Part shown: in pieces, positions 11,670 through 19,954 of the stretch
How the letters are laid out: every line of letters starts with the position of its first letter
Position numbering within the stretch: position 1 is the stretch's first letter
From: Thermus thermophilus HB8
GTDB taxonomy: Bacteria; Deinococcota; Deinococci; Deinococcales; Thermaceae
Assembly (NCBI RefSeq): GCF_000091545.1
Contig: NC_006461.1
Location: 980,705 to 1,044,704, forward strand
DNA length: 64,000 nucleotides
Direction of reading: 5' to 3'
Program-made: the position numbers and the translations under genes
The notes under the pieces: model-generated
Database searches by the model: none
What the model was told of the DNA's origin: nothing
The model's input: the letters and a program-made list of their open reading frames with translations, nothing else

Positions 11670-12643
11670 TCCTCACCCTCGGGCTTCGCCGCGCGGCTGA
11701 TGGACTCCCGCATGTCGGTGTCGGCCTCGATGTTCTTCAGGCGGTAGTAGTCCATCACCCCAAGGTGGCCTTTCCTCAACGCCTCCGCCAGGGCCAAGGG
11801 CACCTGGGCCTGGGCCTCCACCAGCTTGGCCCGCATGGCCTCCACCAGGGCGCGGTTCTCCTGCTCGGCGGCCACGGCCATGGCCCTCCGCTCCTCGGCC
11901 TTGGCCTGGGCGATCTTCTTGTCGGCCTCCGCCTGGTCAATCTGGAGCTGGGCGCCGATGTTCTTGCCCACGTCCACGTCGGCGATGTCCACGGAGAGGA
12001 TCTCAAAGGCGGTGCCCGCGTCCAGCCCCTTCTCCAGCACGGTCTTGGAGATGCGGTCGGGGTTCTCCAGGACCTCCTTGTGGGAGTTGGCGCTGCCGAT
12101 GGTGGTGACGATGCCTTCCCCCACCCGGGCGATGATCGTCTCCTCCCCCGCCCCGCCCACCAGGCGGTCAATGTTGGCCCGCACCGTGACCCGGGCGGTG
12201 GCGAGAAGCTGGATCCCGTCCTTGGCCACGGCGGCCACCATGGGGGTCTGGATGACCTTGGGGTTCACGCTGACCCGCACCGCCTCCAGGACGTCCCGGC
12301 CCGCGAGGTCTATGGCCGCCGCCCGGTCAAAGGTGAGCTTGATCCCCGCCTTGTCGGCGGCGATGAGGGCGTCCACCACCCGGTCCACGTTCCCCCCGGC
12401 CAGGTAGTGGGCCTCGAGGCGGTCCAGCCTCACGTCCAGCCCCGCCTTGGTGGCCTTGATGAGGGGGTAGATGATCTTGGCCGGGGGGACGCGCCTTAAG
12501 CGCATGGCCACCAGGGTGAGGAGGGGGACCCTGACCCCCGCCGCCCAGGCCGAGATCCAAAGCCCCACCGGGATGAAGCTGAAGAAGAGGAAGACGAAAA
12601 GCAGGACGACCGCCGCCAGGAAAACGATGCCCAGTCCTTCCAT
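11666..12643 (-). CDS. floA: flotillin-like protein FloA (YqfA)
   Basis: Membrane-associated scaffold of functional membrane microdomains, 325 residues. A hydrophobic N-terminal hairpin (about 4-35) anchors the protein, followed by a PHB/SPFH-like domain with Ala/Glu-rich coiled coil ([20 protein letters not shown]) near the C-terminus. It starts 2 nt after the NfeD-type protease gene. NfeD-flotillin pairs are a classic gene couple, the NfeD OB domain and the flotillin acting together in the membrane. Confidence 0.93.
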
Positions 12644-12645
12644 AG

Positions 12646-13905
12646 CTACTCCTCCAACGGTTCCACCACGACCGTTATGCCCCGGACCTCCACCACGCGC
12701 ACCGGGGTCCCCTTGGGGATGAACCCCCGGTTCGCCACCACGTCCACCCGCTTGGCCCCGAAGCGGGCCACGCCCCCGGGCCTCAGGTCCGTGAGGGCGG
12801 TCCCCACCGCCCCCACCTCCACCGCCTCCTCGGTGGCGTGCCCCTGGATGGCGCTTTCCAGGACCAAGGCCTGGGCGGGCCTCGTCCGCGGGAGGTAGCG
12901 GAAGACCAGCACCAGGCCGAGCCCCAAGGCGATCACGGCCACGGAGAGGACGAGGAGGGCGTTCTCCCCGAAGGTGAAGTAGACGGAGGCCAGGATGCTC
13001 CCCACCCCCAAGACCCCGGCGATGCCGAAGCCCGGGAAGAGGAAGGCCTCCGCGAGGAGGAGGGCGACCCCGAGGAGGAAGAGGAGGAGCTCAAAGGCCC
13101 CGGAAAGCCCCGCAAGCCACCCCCCGGCGAAGTAGAGGGCGAGGAAGGCAAGCCCCAGGGCCCCCGCCACCCCAAACCCCGGGGTGAAGAGCTCCACCAA
13201 AAGGAGGAGGAGCCCCAAGGCGAGGAGGAGGCCCGCCACGGTGGAGCTCGTGAGAAAGCGGGCCACCTGGACGCGGGGGCCCGGGGCGAGCCGCTCCACC
13301 TCGGGGCTGAAGCCCGCGGCCTGAAGGGCCTCGTAGAGGCTCGCCGCCTTGAGGTCGGCCACCTTGAGCTCCACCGCCTTGTCGGCGGAGAGGGTCAGGG
13401 GCTCCCCCTTGGCGGAAAGCCCGGGGACCTCGAGGTTCGGGTCCACCATGGCCTCGGCGAGCTCCACGGGCCTTCCCCTTGCCTCGGCCACGGCCCGGAA
13501 CTTCCCCTTGAGGGCGGAGATCACCTTTTGGTCCGCGGCCTGGGGCTCCTGGAGGGGCAGGGCCACCACGGGGAGGGCGGCCCCGATTTCCGAGCCCGGG
13601 AGCATGACGATCTGGCGGCAAGAGAGGGCGATGAGGGCCCCGGCGGAGAAGGCGTTCTGGACGATGGCCAGGGTGGGGAGGGGGGTCTGGAGGATGCGGT
13701 CGGAGATGCGGATGGCGGCGTCCACCCGCCCCCCCGGGGTATCTATGAGGAAGGCCACGCCGCTCGCCCCCTCCCTTTCGGCCCGGGCGAGGGCCTGCTC
13801 CACGAAGACCGCCAAGGCGGGGTCAATCTCCCCTTCTATGGGCACGAGGTAGGTCTTCCCCAGGGCGATGGGGAGGAGGAGGATCAAAGCCCAAAGCCTT
13901 TTCAC
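12646..13905 (-). CDS. membrane-bound serine protease, NfeD/ClpP-class (STOPP)
   Basis: A 419-residue protein: signal or anchor segment (1-15), ClpP-like protease domain (about 18-215), several membrane helices (about 220-345) and a C-terminal NfeD OB-fold. The catalytic dyad is visible as Ser87 (NAFSAGA) and Lys127 (AADQKV), spaced as in the Pyrococcus PH1510 family, with DTPGG at 55-59. I take the GTG at 13905 because the product then starts with the hydrophobic leader. An ATG 14 codons upstream is possible. It heads the long minus-strand run down to 9240. Confidence 0.88.
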
Positions 13906-13954
13906 CGCCCTTATTCTATAGGCCCGCAGGGAAAAAGTGTGCCCCAAGCCGCGC

Positions 13955-13960
13955 TATCCT
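13955..13960 (+). promoter_or_regulatory. leaderless -10 box of aroE
   Basis: TATCCT followed by 7 nt and the aroE ATG, the spacing for transcription starting at the start codon. No good -35 is seen. The 62-bp gap also holds the start region of the divergent protease gene, with TATAGAAT 7 nt before its GTG on the other strand. Confidence 0.5.
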
Positions 13961-13967
13961 TAAGGGG

Positions 13968-14759
13968 ATGCTGCGCTTCGCCGTGCTGGGCCACCCCGTG
14001 GCCCACTCCCTCTCCCCCGCCATGCACGCCTTCGCCCTGGAAAGCCTGGGGCTTGAGGGCAGCTACGAGGCCTGGGACACCCCCTTGGAGGCCTTGCCCG
14101 GGCGCCTAAAGGAGGTGCGCCGGGCCTTCCGGGGGGTCAACCTCACCCTCCCCCTGAAGGAGGCGGCTTTGGCGCACCTGGACTGGGTCTCCCCCGAGGC
14201 CCAAAGGATCGGGGCGGTGAACACGGTCCTCCAGGTGGAGGGGCGGCTTTTCGGCTTTAACACCGACGCCCCGGGCTTCCTCGAGGCCCTGAAGGCGGGG
14301 GGGATCCCCCTAAAGGGCCCTGCCCTGGTGCTGGGGGCCGGGGGGGCGGGGCGGGCCGTGGCCTTCGCCCTGAGGGAAGCGGGGCTTGAGGTCTGGGTCT
14401 GGAACCGCACCCCCCAAAGGGCCCTCGCCCTGGCGGAGGAGTTCGGCCTCAGGGCCGTGCCCCTGGAGAAGGCCCGGGAGGCCCGCCTCCTCGTGAACGC
14501 CACCCGGGTGGGCCTCGAGGACCCCTCCGCAAGCCCCCTTCCGGCGGAGCTTTTCCCGGAGGAGGGGGCTGCGGTGGACCTCGTCTACCGCCCCCTCTGG
14601 ACCCGGTTTCTGCGGGAGGCCAAGGCCAAGGGCCTGAAGGTCCAGACCGGCCTTCCCATGCTCGCCTGGCAGGGGGCTTTGGCCTTCCGCCTCTGGACGG
14701 GCCTCCTCCCGGACCCCTCGGGCATGGAGGAGGCGGCCCGCCGGGCCTTGGGGGTGTAG
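13968..14759 (+). CDS. aroE: shikimate dehydrogenase
   Basis: NADPH-dependent reduction of 3-dehydroshikimate to shikimate in aromatic amino acid synthesis. The 263-residue protein has the substrate-binding start (AVLGHPVAHSLSPAMHAFAL), the catalytic lysine block NLTLPLKEAALAHLD, GFNTDAPGF, the dinucleotide-binding LGAGGAGRAVAFAL and the NADP-discriminating NRTPQRA. It stands alone on the plus strand between a divergent promoter and the dispersed palindromic repeat 5 nt after its stop. Confidence 0.96.
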   Translation: MLRFAVLGHPVAHSLSPAMHAFALESLGLEGSYEAWDTPLEALPGRLKEVRRAFRGVNLTLPLKEAALAHLDWVSPEAQRIGAVNTVLQVEGRLFGFNTDAPGFLEALKAGGIPLKGPALVLGAGGAGRAVAFALREAGLEVWVWNRTPQRALALAEEFGLRAVPLEKAREARLLVNATRVGLEDPSASPLPAELFPEEGAAVDLVYRPLWTRFLREAKAKGLKVQTGLPMLAWQGALAFRLWTGLLPDPSGMEEAARRALGV

Positions 14760-14764
14760 CACTA

Positions 14765-14811
14765 CCCCATGCTGGCTTGGGCCAGCATGGGGACCCGGGA
14801 AAAGGCTCTAG
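14765..14811 (+). repeat. dispersed palindromic repeat, copy 1
   Basis: 11-bp perfect arms CCCCATGCTGG/CCAGCATGGGG around CTTGGG (14765-14792), then the conserved tail ACCCGGGAAAAGG. It lies 5 nt after the aroE stop. Three relatives are at 24133-24190, 36457-36512 and 56967-57030, all just past a stop codon. A terminator-like role is likely, though no T-run follows. Confidence 0.8.
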
Positions 14812-14850
14812 CGGGAATTTGGGGCAGCAGGGGGGCGAAGGAAGACAGGG

Positions 14851-14863
14851 TATACGTGGTATA
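14851..14863 (+). promoter_or_regulatory. palindromic operator of vapBC
   Basis: Perfect inverted repeat TATAC-GTG-GTATA 11 nt before the vapB ATG, overlapping potential -10 sequences (TATACG, TATAAG). VapB antitoxins normally bind such sites with VapC to repress their own operon. Confidence 0.6.
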
Positions 14864-14874
14864 AGGGGGTGAGG

Positions 14875-15150
14875 ATGAAGCTTCACCGGGTTCAGGTGGT
14901 GCTGGAGGAAGACGAGTGGGCCGAGGTCCAGCGCCTGGCGCACAGGCTCGCCCTCATCCGGGGACGACGGGTAAGCGCCAGCGAGGCCTTGAAGGAGCTC
15001 GTGGCCCGAGGCCTCGCTGAGGAGGCCAAGCGAAAGGAAGGCTACCTCGCCCTTCTGGAAGAGCTAAGCCACCTCGGCGGGGAAGCCCCCCTAGGGCAGG
15101 ACCTCATGGAAGAGGACAGGCGCGCCCATGACGAGCGCCTGGGTCCTTGA
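14875..15150 (+). CDS. vapB: VapB-type antitoxin
   Basis: Short 91-residue protein starting MKLHRVQVVLEEDEWAEVQRLA, a strand-then-helix pattern typical of ribbon-helix-helix DNA-binding antitoxins. The acidic C-terminal half would wrap the toxin. It overlaps the PIN-domain toxin gene by 23 nt, the standard antitoxin-first arrangement. The ATG at 14875 follows AAGGGGGTGAGG; a GTG two codons earlier is the alternative. The name is by gene order and size; sequence similarity to a named VapB family was not checked. Confidence 0.75.
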   Translation: MKLHRVQVVLEEDEWAEVQRLAHRLALIRGRRVSASEALKELVARGLAEEAKRKEGYLALLEELSHLGGEAPLGQDLMEEDRRAHDERLGP

Positions 15151-15562
15151 CGCCTCCGTGGCCGTGGCCGCGGCCACGGGCCATCCCCTGCGGGAACATG
15201 CCCAGAGGCTCCTCCGACGGGCCGTGGTGGAGGAGAGGTCCCTCTTCGTCCCCCGGCTCTTCGCCGCCGAGGTGGCCTCGGCCCTTCGGCGGGCCTCCTT
15301 CCACGGCGCCTTGACCCAGGAGGCCGCGGAAAAGGCCTTGGACCTTCTTCTCAAACTTCCCTGGATCTATGCCAAGGACGAGGAACTCGCCCTCGCCGCC
15401 CTGCGTTGGTCATCTAAGCTTGGGCAGGCGCGGGCCTACGATGCCTTCTACGTGGCCCTGGCCGAGAAGAAGAGGGCCCTCCTTTGGACGGCCGATGCCC
15501 GTTTGGTCCAAGGGCTAAGGGCGTTGGGCTTCCTCGGGGTCAAGGGTCTAGAGGAAGCATGA
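15128..15562 (+). CDS. vapC: VapC-type PIN-domain ribonuclease toxin
   Basis: PIN-fold Mg-dependent RNase of 144 residues. The acidic site is complete: Asp8 (VLDAS), Glu48 (AAEVASAL), Asp105 (AYDAFYVALA) and Asp123 (TADARL). These toxins cleave tRNA or rRNA when the antitoxin is degraded. The stop overlaps the yigZ start by 4 nt (ATGA), and yigZ in turn runs into polA, so toxin and DNA polymerase I appear to share a transcript. This is unusual because toxin operons normally end after the toxin. Confidence 0.88.
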   Translation: MTSAWVLDASVAVAAATGHPLREHAQRLLRRAVVEERSLFVPRLFAAEVASALRRASFHGALTQEAAEKALDLLLKLPWIYAKDEELALAALRWSSKLGQARAYDAFYVALAEKKRALLWTADARLVQGLRALGFLGVKGLEEA

Positions 15563-16134
15563 GCCTCACCCTGGCAGACAAGGTGGTCTACGAGGAGGAG
15601 ATCCAGAAAAGCCGCTTCATCGCCAAGGCGGCCCCCGTGGCCTCGGAGGAGGAGGCCTTGGCGTTTTTGGCCGAGAACCGGGAGCCTGAGGCCACCCACA
15701 ACGGCCACGCCTACAAGATCGGCCTCCTCTACCGCTTCTCTGACGACGGGGAGCCCTCGGGCACCGCAGGCAGGCCCATCCTCCACGCCATAGAGGCCCA
15801 GGGCCTGGACCGGGTGGCGGTCCTGGTGGTGCGCTACTTCGGCGGGGTGAAGCTCGGGGCCGGGGGGCTTGTGCGGGCCTACGGGGGGGTGGCGGCGGAG
15901 GCCTTAAGGCGGGCGCCCAAGGTCCCCTTGGTGGAGCGGGTGGGGCTCGCCTTCCTCGTGCCCTTCGCCGAGGTGGGCCGGGTCTACGCCCTCCTGGAGG
16001 CCCGCGCCCTGAAGGCCGAGGAGACCTACACCCCGGAGGGCGTGCGCTTCGCCCTCCTCCTCCCCAAGCCCGAGCGGGAAGGTTTCCTCAGGGCGCTCCT
16101 GGACGCCACCCGGGGACAGGTGGCCCTGGAGTAG
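15559..16134 (+). CDS. yigZ: YigZ/IMPACT family protein
   Basis: 191-residue protein of the UPF0029/IMPACT family: N-terminal IMPACT domain (KSRFIAKAAPV, HNGHAYKIG, DDGEPSGTAGRPIL, VLVVRYFGGVKLGAGGLVRAY) and a ferredoxin-like C-terminal domain. Family members bind nucleic acids or interact with translation, and some have been linked to proline peptidase side activity; the true role is unsettled. The start is fixed by the ATGA overlap with vapC, and the stop is one base before the polA ATG. Confidence 0.88.
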   Translation: MSLTLADKVVYEEEIQKSRFIAKAAPVASEEEALAFLAENREPEATHNGHAYKIGLLYRFSDDGEPSGTAGRPILHAIEAQGLDRVAVLVVRYFGGVKLGAGGLVRAYGGVAAEALRRAPKVPLVERVGLAFLVPFAEVGRVYALLEARALKAEETYTPEGVRFALLLPKPEREGFLRALLDATRGQVALE

Positions 16135-16135
16135 C

Positions 16136-18640
16136 ATGGAGGCGATGCTTCCGCTCTTTGAACCCAAAGGCCGGGTCCTCCTGGTGGACGGCCACCACCT
16201 GGCCTACCGCACCTTCTTCGCCCTGAAGGGCCTCACCACGAGCCGGGGCGAACCGGTGCAGGCGGTCTACGGCTTCGCCAAGAGCCTCCTCAAGGCCCTG
16301 AAGGAGGACGGGTACAAGGCCGTCTTCGTGGTCTTTGACGCCAAGGCCCCCTCCTTCCGCCACGAGGCCTACGAGGCCTACAAGGCGGGGAGGGCCCCGA
16401 CCCCCGAGGACTTCCCCCGGCAGCTCGCCCTCATCAAGGAGCTGGTGGACCTCCTGGGGTTTACCCGCCTCGAGGTCCCCGGCTACGAGGCGGACGACGT
16501 TCTCGCCACCCTGGCCAAGAAGGCGGAAAAGGAGGGGTACGAGGTGCGCATCCTCACCGCCGACCGCGACCTCTACCAACTCGTCTCCGACCGCGTCGCC
16601 GTCCTCCACCCCGAGGGCCACCTCATCACCCCGGAGTGGCTTTGGGAGAAGTACGGCCTCAGGCCGGAGCAGTGGGTGGACTTCCGCGCCCTCGTGGGGG
16701 ACCCCTCCGACAACCTCCCCGGGGTCAAGGGCATCGGGGAGAAGACCGCCCTCAAGCTCCTCAAGGAGTGGGGAAGCCTGGAAAACCTCCTCAAGAACCT
16801 GGACCGGGTAAAGCCAGAAAACGTCCGGGAGAAGATCAAGGCCCACCTGGAAGACCTCAGGCTCTCCTTGGAGCTCTCCCGGGTGCGCACCGACCTCCCC
16901 CTGGAGGTGGACCTCGCCCAGGGGCGGGAGCCCGACCGGGAGGGGCTTAGGGCCTTCCTGGAGAGGCTGGAGTTCGGCAGCCTCCTCCACGAGTTCGGCC
17001 TCCTGGAGGCCCCCGCCCCCCTGGAGGAGGCCCCCTGGCCCCCGCCGGAAGGGGCCTTCGTGGGCTTCGTCCTCTCCCGCCCCGAGCCCATGTGGGCGGA
17101 GCTTAAAGCCCTGGCCGCCTGCAGGGACGGCCGGGTGCACCGGGCAGCAGACCCCTTGGCGGGGCTAAAGGACCTCAAGGAGGTCCGGGGCCTCCTCGCC
17201 AAGGACCTCGCCGTCTTGGCCTCGAGGGAGGGGCTAGACCTCGTGCCCGGGGACGACCCCATGCTCCTCGCCTACCTCCTGGACCCCTCCAACACCACCC
17301 CCGAGGGGGTGGCGCGGCGCTACGGGGGGGAGTGGACGGAGGACGCCGCCCACCGGGCCCTCCTCTCGGAGAGGCTCCATCGGAACCTCCTTAAGCGCCT
17401 CGAGGGGGAGGAGAAGCTCCTTTGGCTCTACCACGAGGTGGAAAAGCCCCTCTCCCGGGTCCTGGCCCACATGGAGGCCACCGGGGTACGGCTGGACGTG
17501 GCCTACCTTCAGGCCCTTTCCCTGGAGCTTGCGGAGGAGATCCGCCGCCTCGAGGAGGAGGTCTTCCGCTTGGCGGGCCACCCCTTCAACCTCAACTCCC
17601 GGGACCAGCTGGAAAGGGTGCTCTTTGACGAGCTTAGGCTTCCCGCCTTGGGGAAGACGCAAAAGACAGGCAAGCGCTCCACCAGCGCCGCGGTGCTGGA
17701 GGCCCTACGGGAGGCCCACCCCATCGTGGAGAAGATCCTCCAGCACCGGGAGCTCACCAAGCTCAAGAACACCTACGTGGACCCCCTCCCAAGCCTCGTC
17801 CACCCGAGGACGGGCCGCCTCCACACCCGCTTCAACCAGACGGCCACGGCCACGGGGAGGCTTAGTAGCTCCGACCCCAACCTGCAGAACATCCCCGTCC
17901 GCACCCCCTTGGGCCAGAGGATCCGCCGGGCCTTCGTGGCCGAGGCGGGTTGGGCGTTGGTGGCCCTGGACTATAGCCAGATAGAGCTCCGCGTCCTCGC
18001 CCACCTCTCCGGGGACGAAAACCTGATCAGGGTCTTCCAGGAGGGGAAGGACATCCACACCCAGACCGCAAGCTGGATGTTCGGCGTCCCCCCGGAGGCC
18101 GTGGACCCCCTGATGCGCCGGGCGGCCAAGACGGTGAACTTCGGCGTCCTCTACGGCATGTCCGCCCATAGGCTCTCCCAGGAGCTTGCCATCCCCTACG
18201 AGGAGGCGGTGGCCTTTATAGAGCGCTACTTCCAAAGCTTCCCCAAGGTGCGGGCCTGGATAGAAAAGACCCTGGAGGAGGGGAGGAAGCGGGGCTACGT
18301 GGAAACCCTCTTCGGAAGAAGGCGCTACGTGCCCGACCTCAACGCCCGGGTGAAGAGCGTCAGGGAGGCCGCGGAGCGCATGGCCTTCAACATGCCCGTC
18401 CAGGGCACCGCCGCCGACCTCATGAAGCTCGCCATGGTGAAGCTCTTCCCCCGCCTCCGGGAGATGGGGGCCCGCATGCTCCTCCAGGTCCACGACGAGC
18501 TCCTCCTGGAGGCCCCCCAAGCGCGGGCCGAGGAGGTGGCGGCTTTGGCCAAGGAGGCCATGGAGAAGGCCTATCCCCTCGCCGTGCCCCTGGAGGTGGA
18601 GGTGGGGATGGGGGAGGACTGGCTTTCCGCCAAGGGTTAG
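16136..18640 (+). CDS. polA: DNA polymerase I (Tth polymerase)
   Basis: Family A DNA polymerase of 834 residues that fills gaps and removes primers. The 5'-nuclease domain covers about 1-290 (VDGHHLAYR, YEADDVLATLAKKAE, TADRDLYQLVS). The middle proofreading-like domain (about 295-425) lacks the exonuclease acidic residues, so there is no 3'-5' editing. The polymerase domain has motif A DYSQIELR (Asp near 612), motif B RRAAKTVNFGVLYG and motif C VHDE (Asp787). The sequence is that of the T. thermophilus enzyme. It is the last gene of vapB-vapC-yigZ-polA and converges on the DUF4143 gene. Confidence 0.99.
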   Translation: MEAMLPLFEPKGRVLLVDGHHLAYRTFFALKGLTTSRGEPVQAVYGFAKSLLKALKEDGYKAVFVVFDAKAPSFRHEAYEAYKAGRAPTPEDFPRQLALIKELVDLLGFTRLEVPGYEADDVLATLAKKAEKEGYEVRILTADRDLYQLVSDRVAVLHPEGHLITPEWLWEKYGLRPEQWVDFRALVGDPSDNLPGVKGIGEKTALKLLKEWGSLENLLKNLDRVKPENVREKIKAHLEDLRLSLELSRVRTDLPLEVDLAQGREPDREGLRAFLERLEFGSLLHEFGLLEAPAPLEEAPWPPPEGAFVGFVLSRPEPMWAELKALAACRDGRVHRAADPLAGLKDLKEVRGLLAKDLAVLASREGLDLVPGDDPMLLAYLLDPSNTTPEGVARRYGGEWTEDAAHRALLSERLHRNLLKRLEGEEKLLWLYHEVEKPLSRVLAHMEATGVRLDVAYLQALSLELAEEIRRLEEEVFRLAGHPFNLNSRDQLERVLFDELRLPALGKTQKTGKRSTSAAVLEALREAHPIVEKILQHRELTKLKNTYVDPLPSLVHPRTGRLHTRFNQTATATGRLSSSDPNLQNIPVRTPLGQRIRRAFVAEAGWALVALDYSQIELRVLAHLSGDENLIRVFQEGKDIHTQTASWMFGVPPEAVDPLMRRAAKTVNFGVLYGMSAHRLSQELAIPYEEAVAFIERYFQSFPKVRAWIEKTLEEGRKRGYVETLFGRRRYVPDLNARVKSVREAAERMAFNMPVQGTAADLMKLAMVKLFPRLREMGARMLLQVHDELLLEAPQARAEEVAALAKEAMEKAYPLAVPLEVEVGMGEDWLSAKG

Positions 18641-18654
18641 GGGGGCCCTGCCGT

Positions 18655-19851
18655 TTAGAGGAAGTTCAAGGGGTTGTCCCTCAGAAACGCCTCCAGGGGA
18701 ACGCCCTCTGGGCCTACCAGGAGGCCTTTAGCCCCAAAGGTGCGGGTGAAGGCTTCCAGGCCCTGGGTTCTTTTTGAGGGGGCGCTTTTGACCTCGAGGG
18801 CCAGGAGGCGCTTTCCCTTTTGAAGGACAAAGTCCACTTCCTGGTCCCTTTCCCGCCAGTAGTACACCTCAAAGCCCCCCTGGTGCGCGTGGGCCAGAAG
18901 GTGGGCGCCCACGGCGGTTTCTACGAGCCGCCCCATGAGGGCGGCGTCCTCCCACACCTCCTCTGGGGAGAGCCCCAGGACGGCCGTGATGAGTCCCGTG
19001 TTAAGGGCCAGGAGCTTTGGGCTCGAGGCCCGGCGCCGGATGGGCTCGGCGGCGTACTTTTGCAGGGCACCGAGAAGGCCCGCCCCTTCCAAGAGCTCCA
19101 GGTAATAGGCCAAGGTCACCGTGTTCCCAGCGTCCTGGAGTTGCCCCAGCATCTTTGTGTAGGAGAGCACCTGGCCGCTGTAGAGGAGGCCAAGCTCCAA
19201 GACCCTTCGGAGGAGGGCGGGTTTCTCCACCCGGGTGTGGAGCAGGATATCGCGTCCCAGGGTGGTTTCTAAAAGGGCGTCTTTGATGTAGCGAGCGAAC
19301 CTCTCGGGCTCTTCCCGCAGGGGGGCCGCGCCCGGGTAACCCCCGAAGTAGAGGTACTCGGGGAGGGTGTACCCGAAGGCTCGCTCCATCTCGTAAAAGC
19401 TCCAGTGAGGGAGGTGAAGGACCTCAAAGCGGCCGGCGAGGCTTTCGGAAAGGCCCTTTTGCAGAAGCAGGGGAGAGGAGCCCAGGAGGACCACCTTTAG
19501 GGGAAGGCCCCGTAGGGTGTCCTCGTCCCAGAGGCGCTTGAGGGTTTCCGACCAGCCCAGCACCTTCTGGGCTTCGTCCAAGACCAGGAGGGCTTCCCCC
19601 GCCTGCGCCAGGCGGCGGGCTAGGGTCCACTGGGTTTCCAGCCAGGGGGCTTCCTTGAGGGTGGGTTCGTCGGCGGAGGCGTAGTGGTAGGGGAGACCGC
19701 AGGTCTGGGCCACCTGCAGGGCAAGGGTGGTCTTGCCCACCTGCCTGGGGCCCAGCACCACCTGGAGGAGGTGGCGGGGCGCCTGGAGCCGCCTTAGGAG
19801 CTCCTGGGCCTGGGGACGGGTGAAGGAGATTTTGCTCAACATACTGAGCAT
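18655..19851 (-). CDS. AAA ATPase with DUF4143 nuclease-like domain
   Basis: 398-residue protein of the widespread AAA_14/DUF4143 type. Walker A GPRQVGKTT is at 34-42 and Walker B LLVLDEAQK near 88-96. The C-terminal DUF4143 part carries EVDFVLQKGKRLLALEVKS, the E-D...E-x-K pattern of PD-(D/E)xK nuclease folds. Members are patchily distributed and mobile between genomes; their function is unknown. The ATG at 19851 lies directly on a pair of palindromes, and an ATG three codons later (MLSKISF) is equally possible. AT content around the start is higher than in neighbouring DNA, consistent with acquisition. Confidence 0.85.
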   Translation of the reverse strand: MLSMLSKISFTRPQAQELLRRLQAPRHLLQVVLGPRQVGKTTLALQVAQTCGLPYHYASADEPTLKEAPWLETQWTLARRLAQAGEALLVLDEAQKVLGWSETLKRLWDEDTLRGLPLKVVLLGSSPLLLQKGLSESLAGRFEVLHLPHWSFYEMERAFGYTLPEYLYFGGYPGAAPLREEPERFARYIKDALLETTLGRDILLHTRVEKPALLRRVLELGLLYSGQVLSYTKMLGQLQDAGNTVTLAYYLELLEGAGLLGALQKYAAEPIRRRASSPKLLALNTGLITAVLGLSPEEVWEDAALMGRLVETAVGAHLLAHAHQGGFEVYYWRERDQEVDFVLQKGKRLLALEVKSAPSKRTQGLEAFTRTFGAKGLLVGPEGVPLEAFLRDNPLNFL

Positions 19852-19871
19852 TTTTACTCAGCACATTGAGT
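19834..19871 (-). promoter_or_regulatory. two palindromes 22 bp apart over the DUF4143 gene start
   Basis: GCTCA-N6-TGAGC (19834-19849) and ACTCA-N6-TGAGT (19856-19871) repeat with a 22-bp period, two helical turns, so both would face the same side of DNA. The inner site covers the first codons of the gene. It looks like a tandem operator for autoregulation, or a boundary signature of the element carrying the gene. Confidence 0.6.
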
Positions 19872-19941
19872 AAATCAAGAGGCGGGCCCTGGGTAAGAGC
19901 ACCCGGCGGAGGGTTCGTCCCACCCGCCCCACGGGCCCTGG

Positions 19942-19947
19942 TATAGT
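19942..19947 (+). promoter_or_regulatory. leaderless -10 box of glmM
   Basis: TATAGT followed by 7 nt and the glmM ATG at 19955. The spacing fits transcription starting at the A of the start codon and argues against the in-frame GTG at 19946, which would lie inside the promoter. Confidence 0.6.
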
Positions 19948-19954
19948 GGCCGCC

